DNA from: Pseudomonas sp. Irchel 3A7
GTDB taxonomy: Bacteria > Pseudomonadota > Gammaproteobacteria > Pseudomonadales > Pseudomonadaceae
Direction: 5' to 3'
Length of the DNA: 64,000 nt
NCBI RefSeq assembly: GCF_900187565.1
Contig: NZ_FYED01000019.1
Location: 110,025 to 174,024, forward strand
How positions within the stretch are numbered: the stretch's first letter is position 1; each line of letters starts with the position of its first letter. The translations under genes were made by a program, and so were the position numbers. The notes beneath the pieces were generated by a model, which ran no database searches, was not told where the DNA came from, and worked only from the letters and a program-made list of their open reading frames with translations. Shown here in pieces: positions 1 to 9,269 of the stretch.

Positions 1-956
1 TAGGCAACGTACATATAGTAGACGATGCAGATGTTGATCTGAGAGAGCCTGTCCGCCCCAAAAAAGCTCTTGTAGTACTCATGGCGACTCTATTGGGCGG
101 GTTCCTTTCGATTATATTCGTAATGCTTCGCCGGGCAATCAACCGAGGGATTGAGAGTGCGGAAATGATTGAGCAGTTGGGATTGCCTGTATACGCGTCT
201 GTTCCCTTCAGCACGTTACAAAAATCAGCAGAGACCAGCTCTAAAAAGACAAAGGCAGAATTCGCTCAGATACTTGCTATAAGTCAGCCCACGGATCTGG
301 CGGTTGAGGCGGTCCGAAGCCTGCGCACCAGTCTGCACTTCGCCATGCTGGAGGCCAAAAATAACCGTCTTATGATCTCTGGCCCCAGTCCGTCTGTGGG
401 CAAAACTTTTGTCTCCTCCAACCTCGCCGCCCTGATCGCACAGTCTGGGAAACGTGTGTTGATTGTTGATGTTGATATGCGCAAGGGATATCTCCACAAG
501 TCCTTCGGCAAACCAGCGGAAAAAGGTCTATCCGATATTCTTACCTCGCGTTGCAGTTTAAACAGTGCGCTTCATGAGACCGAAGTGCCAAACCTGTTCT
601 TGATTAGCCGCGGGCAAACCCCACCGAATCCCGCAGAGCTCCTGATGCACAAGAACTTCACCAACTTCCTTGAAGAAGCCAGTGAACAATTCGATCTTGT
701 CATTCTCGACACGCCACCCATCTTGGCGGTGACGGACGCCGCTATCGTCGGGCGCCACTCAGGAACGTCGATGATTGTTACACGATTTGGGATGAATCCG
801 GTCGGCGAAATAAAACTTACCATCCGGCGATTCGCACAAAATGGAGTCGTCTTGAAGGGTGCGATTCTTAACTATGTAGAAAAACGAGCGACATCAAAAA
901 CTGGTTACAACTCGTATGGCTACTATCAATATTCCTATGTAACTGACAAAAAATAA
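1..956 (+). CDS. Wzc-type polysaccharide co-polymerase / tyrosine autokinase, C-terminal part
   Basis: The frame is open to the left edge (codons from base 3), so the start lies outside the window. The visible part begins in the end of the Wzz-like chain-length domain with a proline-rich stretch, then a second membrane segment (about residues 27-45 of the visible protein), then a cytoplasmic BY-kinase domain. Walker A is GPSPSVGKT, Walker A' is VLIVDVDMRKG and Walker B is LVILDTPP. The C-terminus carries a tyrosine cluster (GYNSYGYYQYSY), the usual autophosphorylation tail. This family sits in the inner membrane, contacts the Wza export channel and sets polymer length through cycles of phosphorylation. 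It leads directly into sugar-nucleotide, flippase and polymerase genes, which fits a Wzx/Wzy-dependent exopolysaccharide locus. The name wzc is by role only. Confidence 0.93.
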   Translation, partial: GNVHIVDDADVDLREPVRPKKALVVLMATLLGGFLSIIFVMLRRAINRGIESAEMIEQLGLPVYASVPFSTLQKSAETSSKKTKAEFAQILAISQPTDLAVEAVRSLRTSLHFAMLEAKNNRLMISGPSPSVGKTFVSSNLAALIAQSGKRVLIVDVDMRKGYLHKSFGKPAEKGLSDILTSRCSLNSALHETEVPNLFLISRGQTPPNPAELLMHKNFTNFLEEASEQFDLVILDTPPILAVTDAAIVGRHSGTSMIVTRFGMNPVGEIKLTIRRFAQNGVVLKGAILNYVEKRATSKTGYNSYGYYQYSYVTDKK

Positions 957-995
957 ATTCAGTTTCACCTGACTTATCCCTCAAAAAACATTAAT

Positions 996-1023
996 CGCCG
1001 CTACGCCAAATCGGCGTACGGCG
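996..1023 (+). other. Intergenic hairpin between the kinase and ugd genes
   Basis: CGCCG-c-TACGCC (996-1007) pairs with GGCGTACGGCG (1013-1023) across a five-base loop, giving an 11-bp stem with one bulged C. No U-run follows, so it is not a standard intrinsic terminator. It could be an RNA processing or stability element between two EPS genes. Confidence 0.4.
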
Positions 1024-1120
1024 AACCACGCCTGCCATTTGATTCTCTGGTGTACAACAGTATTCCACGCAAGGCTTGTGGCCTGATAAATCTCAATCTT
1101 ATCCCCTTACGGTGAATAAT

Positions 1121-2443
1121 ATGAAAGTTACTGTTTTTGGCACCGGTTACGTCGGACTAGTACAGGGAGCCGTTCTTGCCGACGCCGGACACAACGTCAT
1201 ATGCATTGATGTTGACGCAAAGAAAATTGAACGTTTAAAACAAGGAATCATCCCAATATTCGAGCCAGGACTAGAAGAATTAGTTAAGAAGAATTTCAAC
1301 GCGGGTACCCTCCAATTTTCGACGGATGCCGCACTCGGGGTAAGTCACGGAACCATTCAGTTCATCGCGGTTGGCACGCCTCCCGACGAGGATGGATCGG
1401 CAGATTTGAAACATGTGCTCGCTGTAGCCGAAACCATTGCCGAGAACATGGTTGAACACCGCATCATAGTAGATAAATCCACAGTCCCCGTAGGCACTGC
1501 ACAACGCGTAAGTGACCGAATCTCGGAAGTGCTCGCTCGGCGCGACGTGAAAATTTCATATGATGTAATCTCCAATCCGGAATTTCTAAAAGAAGGTTCG
1601 GCAGTAAATGATTGCATGCGCCCTGACCGTATTATTATCGGAACAGAAAGCGAAAAATCCGAAGAGCTAATGCGCGAGCTTTATGCCCCCTTCAACCGCA
1701 ACCATGAAAAAATAATAGTAATGGATGTGCGTAGCGCAGAACTGACAAAGTATGCGGCAAACTGCATGCTTGCAACGAAAATCAGTTTCATGAACGAAAT
1801 TGCGAACTTGGCTGAAATGCTCGGGGCTGATGTCGAAATGGTCCGCAAAGGTATTGGCGCGGATCCACGAATTGGATATCACTTCATTTACCCAGGCGTA
1901 GGCTATGGTGGCTCCTGCTTTCCAAAAGATGTTCAGGCTTTGATAAAGACAGCCACATCTATTGACTACGACGCAAAGGTTTTGAAAGCTGTTGAAAATA
2001 GAAACAACGAACAGAAAACCACTCTATTCTCGAAAATTCATAAGCATTTCAAAGGTGATCTGTATGGCAAAACATTTGCCTTGTGGGGGCTGAGTTTCAA
2101 ACCCAACACCGATGATATGCGTGAAGCACCGAGCCGAGTGATTATGGAAGCACTCTGGGCTGCGGGCGCAAAGATCCAGGCTTTTGATCCCGAAGCGATG
2201 GAAGAAACACAACGGATTTATGGTGATGTTGATAGCTTGACACTTTGTGGCACCAAGGAAAGTGCTTTAAAGCAATCAGATGCGCTGATTATCGTTACTG
2301 AATGGCAAAACTTCCGGGCTCCCGATTTTGACATGATCAAATCTCAATTGAAAAACCCGGTTATTTTTGATGGCCGTAACTTATTCGACCCTAAAGCAAT
2401 GAAAAACAAAGAATTGACTTACTATTCCGTAGGGCGAGCTTGA
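1121..2443 (+). CDS. ugd: UDP-glucose 6-dehydrogenase
   Basis: Oxidises UDP-glucose to UDP-glucuronate with two NAD+, supplying an acidic sugar for the polymer. The N-terminal Rossmann motif GTGYVGL starts about residue 7 and the catalytic-cysteine motif GYGGSCFPKD lies near residue 266. Its length of 440 residues is normal for the family. An ATG 45 bases upstream is in frame but lacks a ribosome site. The chosen ATG has GGTGA about 6 bases before it and gives the usual MKVTVFGTGYVGL start. The stop overlaps the next start (TGATG), so the two genes are translationally coupled. GalU, 11 kb downstream, makes its substrate. Confidence 0.95.
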   Translation: MKVTVFGTGYVGLVQGAVLADAGHNVICIDVDAKKIERLKQGIIPIFEPGLEELVKKNFNAGTLQFSTDAALGVSHGTIQFIAVGTPPDEDGSADLKHVLAVAETIAENMVEHRIIVDKSTVPVGTAQRVSDRISEVLARRDVKISYDVISNPEFLKEGSAVNDCMRPDRIIIGTESEKSEELMRELYAPFNRNHEKIIVMDVRSAELTKYAANCMLATKISFMNEIANLAEMLGADVEMVRKGIGADPRIGYHFIYPGVGYGGSCFPKDVQALIKTATSIDYDAKVLKAVENRNNEQKTTLFSKIHKHFKGDLYGKTFALWGLSFKPNTDDMREAPSRVIMEALWAAGAKIQAFDPEAMEETQRIYGDVDSLTLCGTKESALKQSDALIIVTEWQNFRAPDFDMIKSQLKNPVIFDGRNLFDPKAMKNKELTYYSVGRA

Positions 2444-3477
2444 TGAAAATTCTAGTAACCGGTGTCGCCGGCTTCATTGGGTATCATGTTACGAAAGAAC
2501 TGATTGCTCAGAACCACGTGGTCTATGGTATTGACAACCTCAATGACTATTACGACCCACAACTGAAAAAAGACAGGCTCGTTGACTTACAACAGCACTG
2601 CGAAACGCTTGAAAAAAGCAATAATTTCAAATTTGAACTAATGGACCTGGTGGACTCGCCGGCCATCAACTCATTATTTGCAAATAATAATTTTGATCGA
2701 GTTATACATCTTGCAGCTCAAGCGGGAGTCCGTTACTCGATAGAAAACCCAAAAGCCTATATTGACTCGAACATTGTGGGCTTTATAAATATCCTTGAAG
2801 CATGCAGAGCACAAAATACACCACACTTAGTCTATGCCTCATCCAGCTCTGTTTACGGAATGAACAACAAAATTCCGTTTTCAACTACTGATTACACAGA
2901 CAACCCCATTAGTTTGTATGCCGCCACAAAGAAATCAAATGAAATAATGGCGCATTCCTATAGCCACCTTTTCGATATACCGACAACTGGTTTACGCTTC
3001 TTCACCGTATATGGTCCATGGGGTAGACCAGACATGGCATATTTCTCCTTCAGCAAAGCAATCTGCCTGGGCGAGCCAATTAAAGTATTTAATAAAGGTA
3101 AAATGGAGCGTGATTTCACCTATATAGATGACATCGTCAACGGCATCGTTAAGGTCATGGATAAAATTCCGGCCGCGCAACCTAATACCAAAACACAATC
3201 CACTGCCAGATACAAAATATACAACATAGGAAATAACAATCCGATTACCTTGGAGAAGTTCATTTCCTCTATTGAGAGCGCGCTGGGAAAAAAAGCGATA
3301 AAAAAAGAACTTCCAATGCAACCTGGAGATGTACCTCGCACTTATGCTGATGTAGACGACTTGATCAAGGATGTAGGTTTCAAACCTTCAACAACAATAG
3401 AAACTGGAATGGCAAAATTTGCTGATTGGTACTTGAAATATAGCACCGGAGAAAAGAGTAGCAACAATGAAAACTAG
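2443..3477 (+). CDS. UDP-glucuronate 4-epimerase (NAD-dependent epimerase/dehydratase)
   Basis: Extended short-chain dehydrogenase of 344 residues. The NAD-binding motif is GVAGFIG near the N-terminus and the YxxxK catalytic pair is in YAATKKS near residue 160. The segment RYSIENPKAYIDSNIVGF and the early NLNDYYDPQLK are typical of UDP-glucuronate 4-epimerases rather than GalE, so the likely product is UDP-galacturonate. That matches its coupling to ugd, which makes the substrate. The ATG overlaps the ugd stop by one base; a TTG one codon earlier is a less likely start. The 3' end overlaps the next gene by 11 bases. Confidence 0.9.
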   Translation: MKILVTGVAGFIGYHVTKELIAQNHVVYGIDNLNDYYDPQLKKDRLVDLQQHCETLEKSNNFKFELMDLVDSPAINSLFANNNFDRVIHLAAQAGVRYSIENPKAYIDSNIVGFINILEACRAQNTPHLVYASSSSVYGMNNKIPFSTTDYTDNPISLYAATKKSNEIMAHSYSHLFDIPTTGLRFFTVYGPWGRPDMAYFSFSKAICLGEPIKVFNKGKMERDFTYIDDIVNGIVKVMDKIPAAQPNTKTQSTARYKIYNIGNNNPITLEKFISSIESALGKKAIKKELPMQPGDVPRTYADVDDLIKDVGFKPSTTIETGMAKFADWYLKYSTGEKSSNNEN

Positions 3478-3928
3478 GAGCCTGATAAAATCCGACATCA
3501 TTGCAGTCTATAGTACAATTAGTTTAAAAAGTCTTATTAAATCATTTTTCAATCCAAGTATTCACGCATGCGTGCTAACACGATTAGTACGCAACAAAAA
3601 CAAGGTATTCAGTGCCATTATCAGAAACTTGCTGATCTCGAAGCACTCAATCGATATCAGTTCAACCGCCATTATTGGTCCTGCCTTGAGACTTCCCCAC
3701 CCGGTTGGAATAGTAATTGGAGACAATGCTGTTTTGCATGGCAACATTACAATATACCAGAACAGCACCATTGGCTCAAAAAACGGCTACCCCGAAATTG
3801 GTAATAACACAATCATTTACCCCAATAGCGTCATTGTCGGACCGATTAACGTTGGTGAGCATTGCGTCATCGGTGCTGGTTCCTTTTTAGACAAAAGCCT
3901 TACTGCTAACACTGTCTTTCATAGATAG
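3467..3928 (+). CDS. Serine acetyltransferase-like hexapeptide-repeat acyltransferase
   Basis: A 153-residue left-handed beta-helix protein. The C-terminal two thirds has hexapeptide repeats (for example IVIGDNAVLHGNITI and IIYPNSVIVGPINVG), and the segment LRLPHPVGIVIG resembles the CysE active-site region including its His. It is shorter than housekeeping CysE (about 250 residues) and lacks the N-terminal helical domain. Such short forms in polysaccharide loci usually O-acetylate a sugar. It starts inside the end of the epimerase gene, so the two are co-translated. The acyl donor and acceptor sugar cannot be read from sequence. Confidence 0.85.
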   Translation: MKTRSLIKSDIIAVYSTISLKSLIKSFFNPSIHACVLTRLVRNKNKVFSAIIRNLLISKHSIDISSTAIIGPALRLPHPVGIVIGDNAVLHGNITIYQNSTIGSKNGYPEIGNNTIIYPNSVIVGPINVGEHCVIGAGSFLDKSLTANTVFHR

Positions 3929-3970
3929 TAAAAGCACGTCAGGCGCGGTAAACCGAAAATTGAGGGAACA

Positions 3971-5227
3971 ATGATTAAGCACAGTGCAGCGTGGATGATG
4001 ATGGGAAATGGTATCTATGCCATTAGCCAAGCCGTGATCTTGGCTATTCTGGCAAGGCTGGTTAATGTCGAAGCGGTTGGAATGTTCAGCTTTGCTTTGG
4101 CGATAACTGCTCCCATTATGCTACTGTCCAATATAGGTCTGCGCACTCAGATCATTACCGACACGCAGAACTCATACTCGCTTAGTCAGTATCAAAAACT
4201 TCGTCGGCTCTGTAGTGCCGTTGGTGCCAGTCTCTGCGTTGCTATCGCTGCAGTCATGTCATCAACAACAGAACTCATCATTGTCGTCATCCTGGTAGCC
4301 TTCTCAAAATCCGCGGAAAACCAATCCGAACTGTTTTATGGCGTCCTGCAAAAGCAATACAAGCACCGCATCGTTGCGATTTCGCTGGCCATCAGAGGCA
4401 TCCTGGGTGCTGCAAGTCTTGCAGCGGGAACCTATTATTCAGGAAGTATAATCACAGGCGTTATTTGCTACACGATTACCTGGTGGGTAGTTTGCATATT
4501 TTATGATAAAAAATGGACAAGCCGAAACATCACTAGCACTGGTAATACTGAACATACTCGATACGCAGATCTCATGCCACTTGTGTATGCAGGTCTGCCA
4601 CTAGGTATCTCCGCACTACTTATAAACCTGAGCATCGGAATCCCACGAATTTTTATCGGCCAATCTGATGGCATGCATGCAATTGGCATATACTCCATCA
4701 TGGCCTTTATAGTGCAAACCGGAAGTCTGGTTATCAACTCTACCGGACAGGCCATTCTTCCAAAGCTTGCAGTACAATTTAGCCAGAAAGACACTAAAGC
4801 ATTCCTAACCCTGACAATCAAAGCTTCGCTTGTTGTACTACTCTTGAGTGCTTTCGGTACGCTGGGGTCATTTTTCTTCGCCGACTATTTTTTAGACTTG
4901 GCTTTCGGCAGCGAAGTATCCAGCAATGCATACTTACTAACCTTGATGTTCGCTATCTCACCAGTTCAATACCTTACCAGCTTACTGGGATACGCCATCT
5001 CTTCTACGAAACGTAATATATCTCTGGTTACCGTACAAGCACTGGCATCTTTATCAGCGTTGATTGCATCGTTTATTTTGATTCCGCTGTATGGGTTGCA
5101 AGGTGTCGTAGCCGCTACATTATTTGCAAATAGCGTAGCATTATCGGGATATATCATAACGCTGATAACCGCTCTTAAATCTGAATCCCCGAAAACCTCA
5201 CAACAACTTTCCGAACAAACCAAATGA
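3971..5227 (+). CDS. wzx: Wzx-type oligosaccharide flippase (PST/MOP family)
   Basis: A 418-residue, strongly hydrophobic protein with about a dozen predicted membrane helices spread over the whole length. The start (WMMMGNGIYAISQAVILAILARLVN) is typical of polysaccharide transporters that move lipid-linked repeat units across the inner membrane. A GAGGGA ribosome site lies 6 bases before the ATG. The stop overlaps the polymerase start (ATGA), the usual coupling of wzx and wzy. Identification rests on topology and context because Wzx sequences diverge widely. Confidence 0.88.
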   Translation: MIKHSAAWMMMGNGIYAISQAVILAILARLVNVEAVGMFSFALAITAPIMLLSNIGLRTQIITDTQNSYSLSQYQKLRRLCSAVGASLCVAIAAVMSSTTELIIVVILVAFSKSAENQSELFYGVLQKQYKHRIVAISLAIRGILGAASLAAGTYYSGSIITGVICYTITWWVVCIFYDKKWTSRNITSTGNTEHTRYADLMPLVYAGLPLGISALLINLSIGIPRIFIGQSDGMHAIGIYSIMAFIVQTGSLVINSTGQAILPKLAVQFSQKDTKAFLTLTIKASLVVLLLSAFGTLGSFFFADYFLDLAFGSEVSSNAYLLTLMFAISPVQYLTSLLGYAISSTKRNISLVTVQALASLSALIASFILIPLYGLQGVVAATLFANSVALSGYIITLITALKSESPKTSQQLSEQTK

Positions 5228-6723
5228 ACAGAATATCTTCCTCAACCATATCGTTCATTTGCTGTGCAAGTGTCGCTTTCATACTGATAATTATATTCGG
5301 CGAATCAGCCATCGGAATCCCCTTGGCTGTGGGCGTATTAACATCCTCTGTATTCCTCAAGGATACCGTCGACTGGGCTCGTGCGCGGCTGGATAGTTTT
5401 GACCCTGGCGCCATTCTTGGTCTAGCAGGCCTGATGTATTTCCTTATCAGCCCGGTTTCCCAAGTCTCGTGGGACTTCTGGCCATATTTACCAGCCCTGA
5501 CTAACGATTCGAGCTGGATTTCGTTTTGGTCTGTGTTAAACCTGTTCGGCGCTCTAACTTATAAGTTTTTCTCGCGAGTAAAAATAAAACGCAACAGCCC
5601 GACATACGTAACACCAGCTACATTCAATCATAAAAGATTTATATTCTTATCTTTAGCGCTTCTAGCAATATGCGCTATTTGTCAACTCTACATATATGCA
5701 AGTTTTGGCGGCATTCTCGGATTTATTGCTACGTTTACCGCAAGACAAGCCGCGGGAATTGAGGACGAAGATCCTTTCGCCGGCATGGGCATGCTTATGC
5801 TTGTCGCCGAGAGCTTTAAATTTCTTATAGCCATGTTTGTAATATATTGCATAAAAGATAAAAAATGGGCAAAGAGTAACTACTGCTTTGCAATGATTAT
5901 GACTGGCTTGTTGATAACCTTCATTCTATTTGGAGGGTTACGGGGCAGCAGGAGCAGCACTCTATTTTCCTTGGTATTTGCGGCAGGCATGTACCATTTC
6001 TGGATCAGGAAACTACCAGTTAAAATGTTATTGGTGGGTGTTGCTTTTTCGCTAGCGTTTGCAACCTCCTATTATTGGTACAAAATCGCAGGTGCGGATG
6101 GACTGAGTGCCATTGTGGACACCAGTGCCCGTCAAAGTTTCCACAGCAGTCGTCAAAACGTCGACCAATACCTGGTAGTGAGAGACCTAGGGCGAATGGA
6201 TATGCAAACCTTAGCTCTTAAAAAAATCGTATCGGGCGAACAACCCCTGTCCTTTGGCAGGACCTATTTGGTTAGTATCATTTCAAGCATACCAAAATCA
6301 ATTTTGCCTTATATACCAGACCAAATAACTAAAGAAAAAACAGAACTTATTCACGGTCGCGGCAGTTATCAACGCGGTGAAGCCAGGCAGACCACGCTTG
6401 TACTTGGGCAGTTTGGCGAGTCACTCGTTAACTTTGGCATTCCCGGCATTTTTATATTTTATGCAGCGCTAGGCCTGTTTGTCGGAAAAATCAGAAGCCT
6501 GATAAAGCACTTACCTGATCGCGATATTAGATTGCTGTTAATCCCTGTGACATGTTTGATACCCCTGCTAATGATTGGCACCGACATGAATGTGCTTTTA
6601 ATGCAGCTTGTTCGCTATTTGACAATACCGTTAATCCTTATAACTTTATGCCTGAAAATAAGGAAAAACAATAACGCTTCCTCCTCTATCAGCCTGCCTG
6701 CTCCTCTGGGCCATGTTGGATAG
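5224..6723 (+). CDS. wzy: Wzy-like O-antigen/exopolysaccharide polymerase
   Basis: A 499-residue multi-pass membrane protein with a large central loop (about residues 290-400) rich in Arg and charged residues, and a GLRGSRSS segment near residue 240 of the sort seen in oligosaccharide repeat-unit polymerases. The role is to join flipped repeat units on the periplasmic face. Coupled to the flippase by a four-base overlap. Wzy proteins share little sequence, so the call depends on topology, the RGSRS segment and the adjacent wzx. No other polymerase candidate is present in the window. Confidence 0.82.
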   Translation: MNRISSSTISFICCASVAFILIIIFGESAIGIPLAVGVLTSSVFLKDTVDWARARLDSFDPGAILGLAGLMYFLISPVSQVSWDFWPYLPALTNDSSWISFWSVLNLFGALTYKFFSRVKIKRNSPTYVTPATFNHKRFIFLSLALLAICAICQLYIYASFGGILGFIATFTARQAAGIEDEDPFAGMGMLMLVAESFKFLIAMFVIYCIKDKKWAKSNYCFAMIMTGLLITFILFGGLRGSRSSTLFSLVFAAGMYHFWIRKLPVKMLLVGVAFSLAFATSYYWYKIAGADGLSAIVDTSARQSFHSSRQNVDQYLVVRDLGRMDMQTLALKKIVSGEQPLSFGRTYLVSIISSIPKSILPYIPDQITKEKTELIHGRGSYQRGEARQTTLVLGQFGESLVNFGIPGIFIFYAALGLFVGKIRSLIKHLPDRDIRLLLIPVTCLIPLLMIGTDMNVLLMQLVRYLTIPLILITLCLKIRKNNNASSSISLPAPLGHVG

Positions 6724-6772
6724 AACTCGCTACCACTTTGACTGCTGATTAATTTTAAGCGCGCACGTCAGC

Positions 6773-6818
6773 TAGGATACCCAGGACAAGAGCCTGATCC
6801 TACATAAGCCATTTTATG
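6773..6818 (+). other. Two tandem hairpins between wzy and the pyruvyl transferase gene
   Basis: TAGGAT (6773-6778) with CAGG (6782-6785) pairs with CCTG-ATCCTA (6793-6802). Just after it, TAAGC and GCTTA form a small second stem around 6805-6822. The 121-base gap has no clear intrinsic terminator, so these may be RNA stability or attenuation structures. Confidence 0.35.
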
Positions 6819-6844
6819 CTTAAATTCGTACATGGACGCAAACG

Positions 6845-8053
6845 ATGCTCAATACCCCCCCAAAAAATTTCCTTATATGCACCGCAAAATTCAGTGACAA
6901 TCTAGGAGACGGAGTAATATCGGACTGCACTGAGTACTTAGTAAAAAGGGCCAGTCCGGGAGCATCTATCAACCATATAGATATCGCTGGTCGAGTCGAG
7001 TACCGCTCCAGCGCAAAGCAAGATATAAAAATCACTAAAAAGATCTTCTTTTTCATCCCCCACATCCTGCAACCACTCATGACATTTGTAGCCTGGCATC
7101 TGTTTATGAAAAAACGCCTGGATGCCGCATGGTCTAAAAACGCGCCTGAGGAGAGTTTTCTATTGCTCTTTGGCGGTGGACAGCTTGTTAGCGACCTGGC
7201 GCTAAATTTCCCATTGAAATTTCACCATCTTATTAGTAAAACCAAGTCAATAAACGCAAAACTGGCGACAAATGCAATTGGTGTTTCTTCCAAAATGTCT
7301 TCCTTGGGAAGACGCCTGTATAACTCATCTTTTAGCTCCGACAAGTGGATTCATCTGAGTGTTAGAGATCAGGAAAGTCAAAAAGCGATGCAGACGCTCG
7401 TCAACGACTCTAAGAGTGTAGCCCTTACTGTCGATCCTGCATTATGGACAAGAGAGTGCTACAGCCTTGAAAATGAACGAGCACGAGACAACTCTGAAAA
7501 TATCGGTTTGGGCATTGCGCACCCAGTAGAGCTTTCAGCTCACATCGAAAAAAATAAAAAAATACCTACTGACCTGACACTGAAATTCTGGACTGACTTA
7601 GCTATAAAACTTGTGGAAGCAGGCAAAAGCCCTATCTTATTTTCTAATGGTTCTGTGGAGGATGTTTCATTCTGCCAAGAGGTCTACTCAAACCTCGCAC
7701 AGAAGGGATATGCCTCAAAAGTAGAGTTGAGCGCTACACCACTCAAGCCAGTAGATCTTGTCAAAAATATCAATAGATTTCACGCAGTAATCTCCCACCG
7801 CCTTCATGCGAACATCATTGCAAACTCCTTACTCATCCCGACAGTACAGTTGGGCTGGGATGCGAAAGTGAAGTCGTTTGCAAAAATGATGGGGCGAGAG
7901 TCCTGGTGTTTTGAACAATTGCCCACCGCATCCGTAGCATTTGATGCAATCGAAAGCATTTTACAATCAGGTATAGATGAAACACATCTGAACAAGTTGA
8001 AAAAAATTTCATTCGACAATATAAGTGAAATTGTAAAAAGGTATGAGGCATGA
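6845..8053 (+). CDS. Polysaccharide pyruvyl transferase family protein
   Basis: A 402-residue protein of the family that moves pyruvate from phosphoenolpyruvate to a sugar as a ketal. Family signs are the early NLGDGVI motif (about residues 19-25), FGGGQLVSD near residue 109, SVRDQES near residue 177, and ISHRLHANIIA near residue 316, which is the conserved HR-H segment of the C-terminal half. Pyruvyl ketals add negative charge and change gel behaviour, consistent with the uronic acid genes upstream. The end overlaps the following glycosyltransferase start by four bases. Confidence 0.87.
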   Translation: MLNTPPKNFLICTAKFSDNLGDGVISDCTEYLVKRASPGASINHIDIAGRVEYRSSAKQDIKITKKIFFFIPHILQPLMTFVAWHLFMKKRLDAAWSKNAPEESFLLLFGGGQLVSDLALNFPLKFHHLISKTKSINAKLATNAIGVSSKMSSLGRRLYNSSFSSDKWIHLSVRDQESQKAMQTLVNDSKSVALTVDPALWTRECYSLENERARDNSENIGLGIAHPVELSAHIEKNKKIPTDLTLKFWTDLAIKLVEAGKSPILFSNGSVEDVSFCQEVYSNLAQKGYASKVELSATPLKPVDLVKNINRFHAVISHRLHANIIANSLLIPTVQLGWDAKVKSFAKMMGRESWCFEQLPTASVAFDAIESILQSGIDETHLNKLKKISFDNISEIVKRYEA

Positions 8054-9231
8054 AGATTTATCTCATCAGGGATGGGGTTTTCACAACAACTAATGGTCGC
8101 CCGGCCTCCAATCTACTACATTATGAATCCTACGGCCGACGTTACCTTTCAGTTTTTTCTGAAGTTATTATTGTTGGGCGACTTTTTGAAAAGCAAGACC
8201 CGACCGCCCTGCCTGTTGATGGCCCCAATGTTAGCTTCTTAAAACTTCCTGGAGGACATGGACCAATAGGGTTAATCAAGAGCCTGCCTACAATTTTGAA
8301 AACTGTCTTTTCCACAACTTCTCCAGGTAGTGCTTATCTATTGCGGGTACCTGCAAATGTTCCCAGCATCTACGCTTTTGTGCTCTGGCTAAAAAGAATC
8401 CCTTTTTGCATCGAGGTCTGCGCAGACCCATTTGATTCCTATAGCGCCAAAGCCTTAAACAATCATCCCCTTAGTAGTATCTTCCAAAAGTTTTTTGTTG
8501 GCTTGGTTAAATGGCAATGTCGAAAGGCTGTGGCGACGGCTTATGTTACAAGGAATGCTCTACAACTGAGGTACCCACCCGCCACATCCGCTACATCGTA
8601 TTCATTCACGTCGATAGACCTCTTCGAGGAAGCCTACGCTTTAAACGCCAAGAAAATGGATGTTCTCAAAACATCCGCCCCGCACATTGTCTTAACAGGC
8701 AACATGCAGGGAAAAATGAAAGGGCATGATACGCTATTAAACTCGTTAGCGATTATTCACACGAAAGGCATAAAAGCAAAGCTCACGATTATTGGATATG
8801 GCAACAATGAGCCACTCTATAGGAAGATGTGTAAAGACCTGAACTTGGAAGACTATGTTACGTTTACAGGCAAAATGTCTTCCGGGGAGCCTATCAGGAA
8901 CATACTGGACACTGCGGATTTATTCGTCTTGCCATCACGCCAGGAAGGATTGCCCAGGGCGTTGCTTGAGGCTATGGCCAGAGGTTTGCCGGCGATTGCA
9001 ACGCGCGTCGGAGGAACGCCTGAATTGCTGGATGAAATTGCGCTTGTGCCTCCGGATGATGAAGATCTTCTGGCTCGTAGAATTGTAGAGTTCCTATCCT
9101 CTCCCGAACTCCTGCATGCTCAGTCTTCCAGAAATCTGGCAATTGCCAGAACTTACAATGCCACTGTAATTCAGAACGCGAGAAATAACTTTCTCAACAC
9201 TATGAAGAAGCTATCAAGCGCAATTTCTTGA
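8050..9231 (+). CDS. Glycosyltransferase family 4 protein
   Basis: A 393-residue GT-B fold enzyme. The C-terminal nucleotide-sugar half carries LPSRQEGLPRALLEAMARG near residue 297, with the E-x7-E motif, followed by VGGTPELL. The N-terminal acceptor half is less conserved. It should add one sugar to the lipid-linked repeat unit on the cytoplasmic face; donor and linkage cannot be read. Coupled to the pyruvyl transferase gene by ATGA overlap. It is shorter on Gly-rich N-terminal motifs than most GT4 enzymes. Confidence 0.88.
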   Translation: MKIYLIRDGVFTTTNGRPASNLLHYESYGRRYLSVFSEVIIVGRLFEKQDPTALPVDGPNVSFLKLPGGHGPIGLIKSLPTILKTVFSTTSPGSAYLLRVPANVPSIYAFVLWLKRIPFCIEVCADPFDSYSAKALNNHPLSSIFQKFFVGLVKWQCRKAVATAYVTRNALQLRYPPATSATSYSFTSIDLFEEAYALNAKKMDVLKTSAPHIVLTGNMQGKMKGHDTLLNSLAIIHTKGIKAKLTIIGYGNNEPLYRKMCKDLNLEDYVTFTGKMSSGEPIRNILDTADLFVLPSRQEGLPRALLEAMARGLPAIATRVGGTPELLDEIALVPPDDEDLLARRIVEFLSSPELLHAQSSRNLAIARTYNATVIQNARNNFLNTMKKLSSAIS

Positions 9232-9269
9232 ATAACAGAATTATTTAATTTTCACAAAGAGACTTACAT

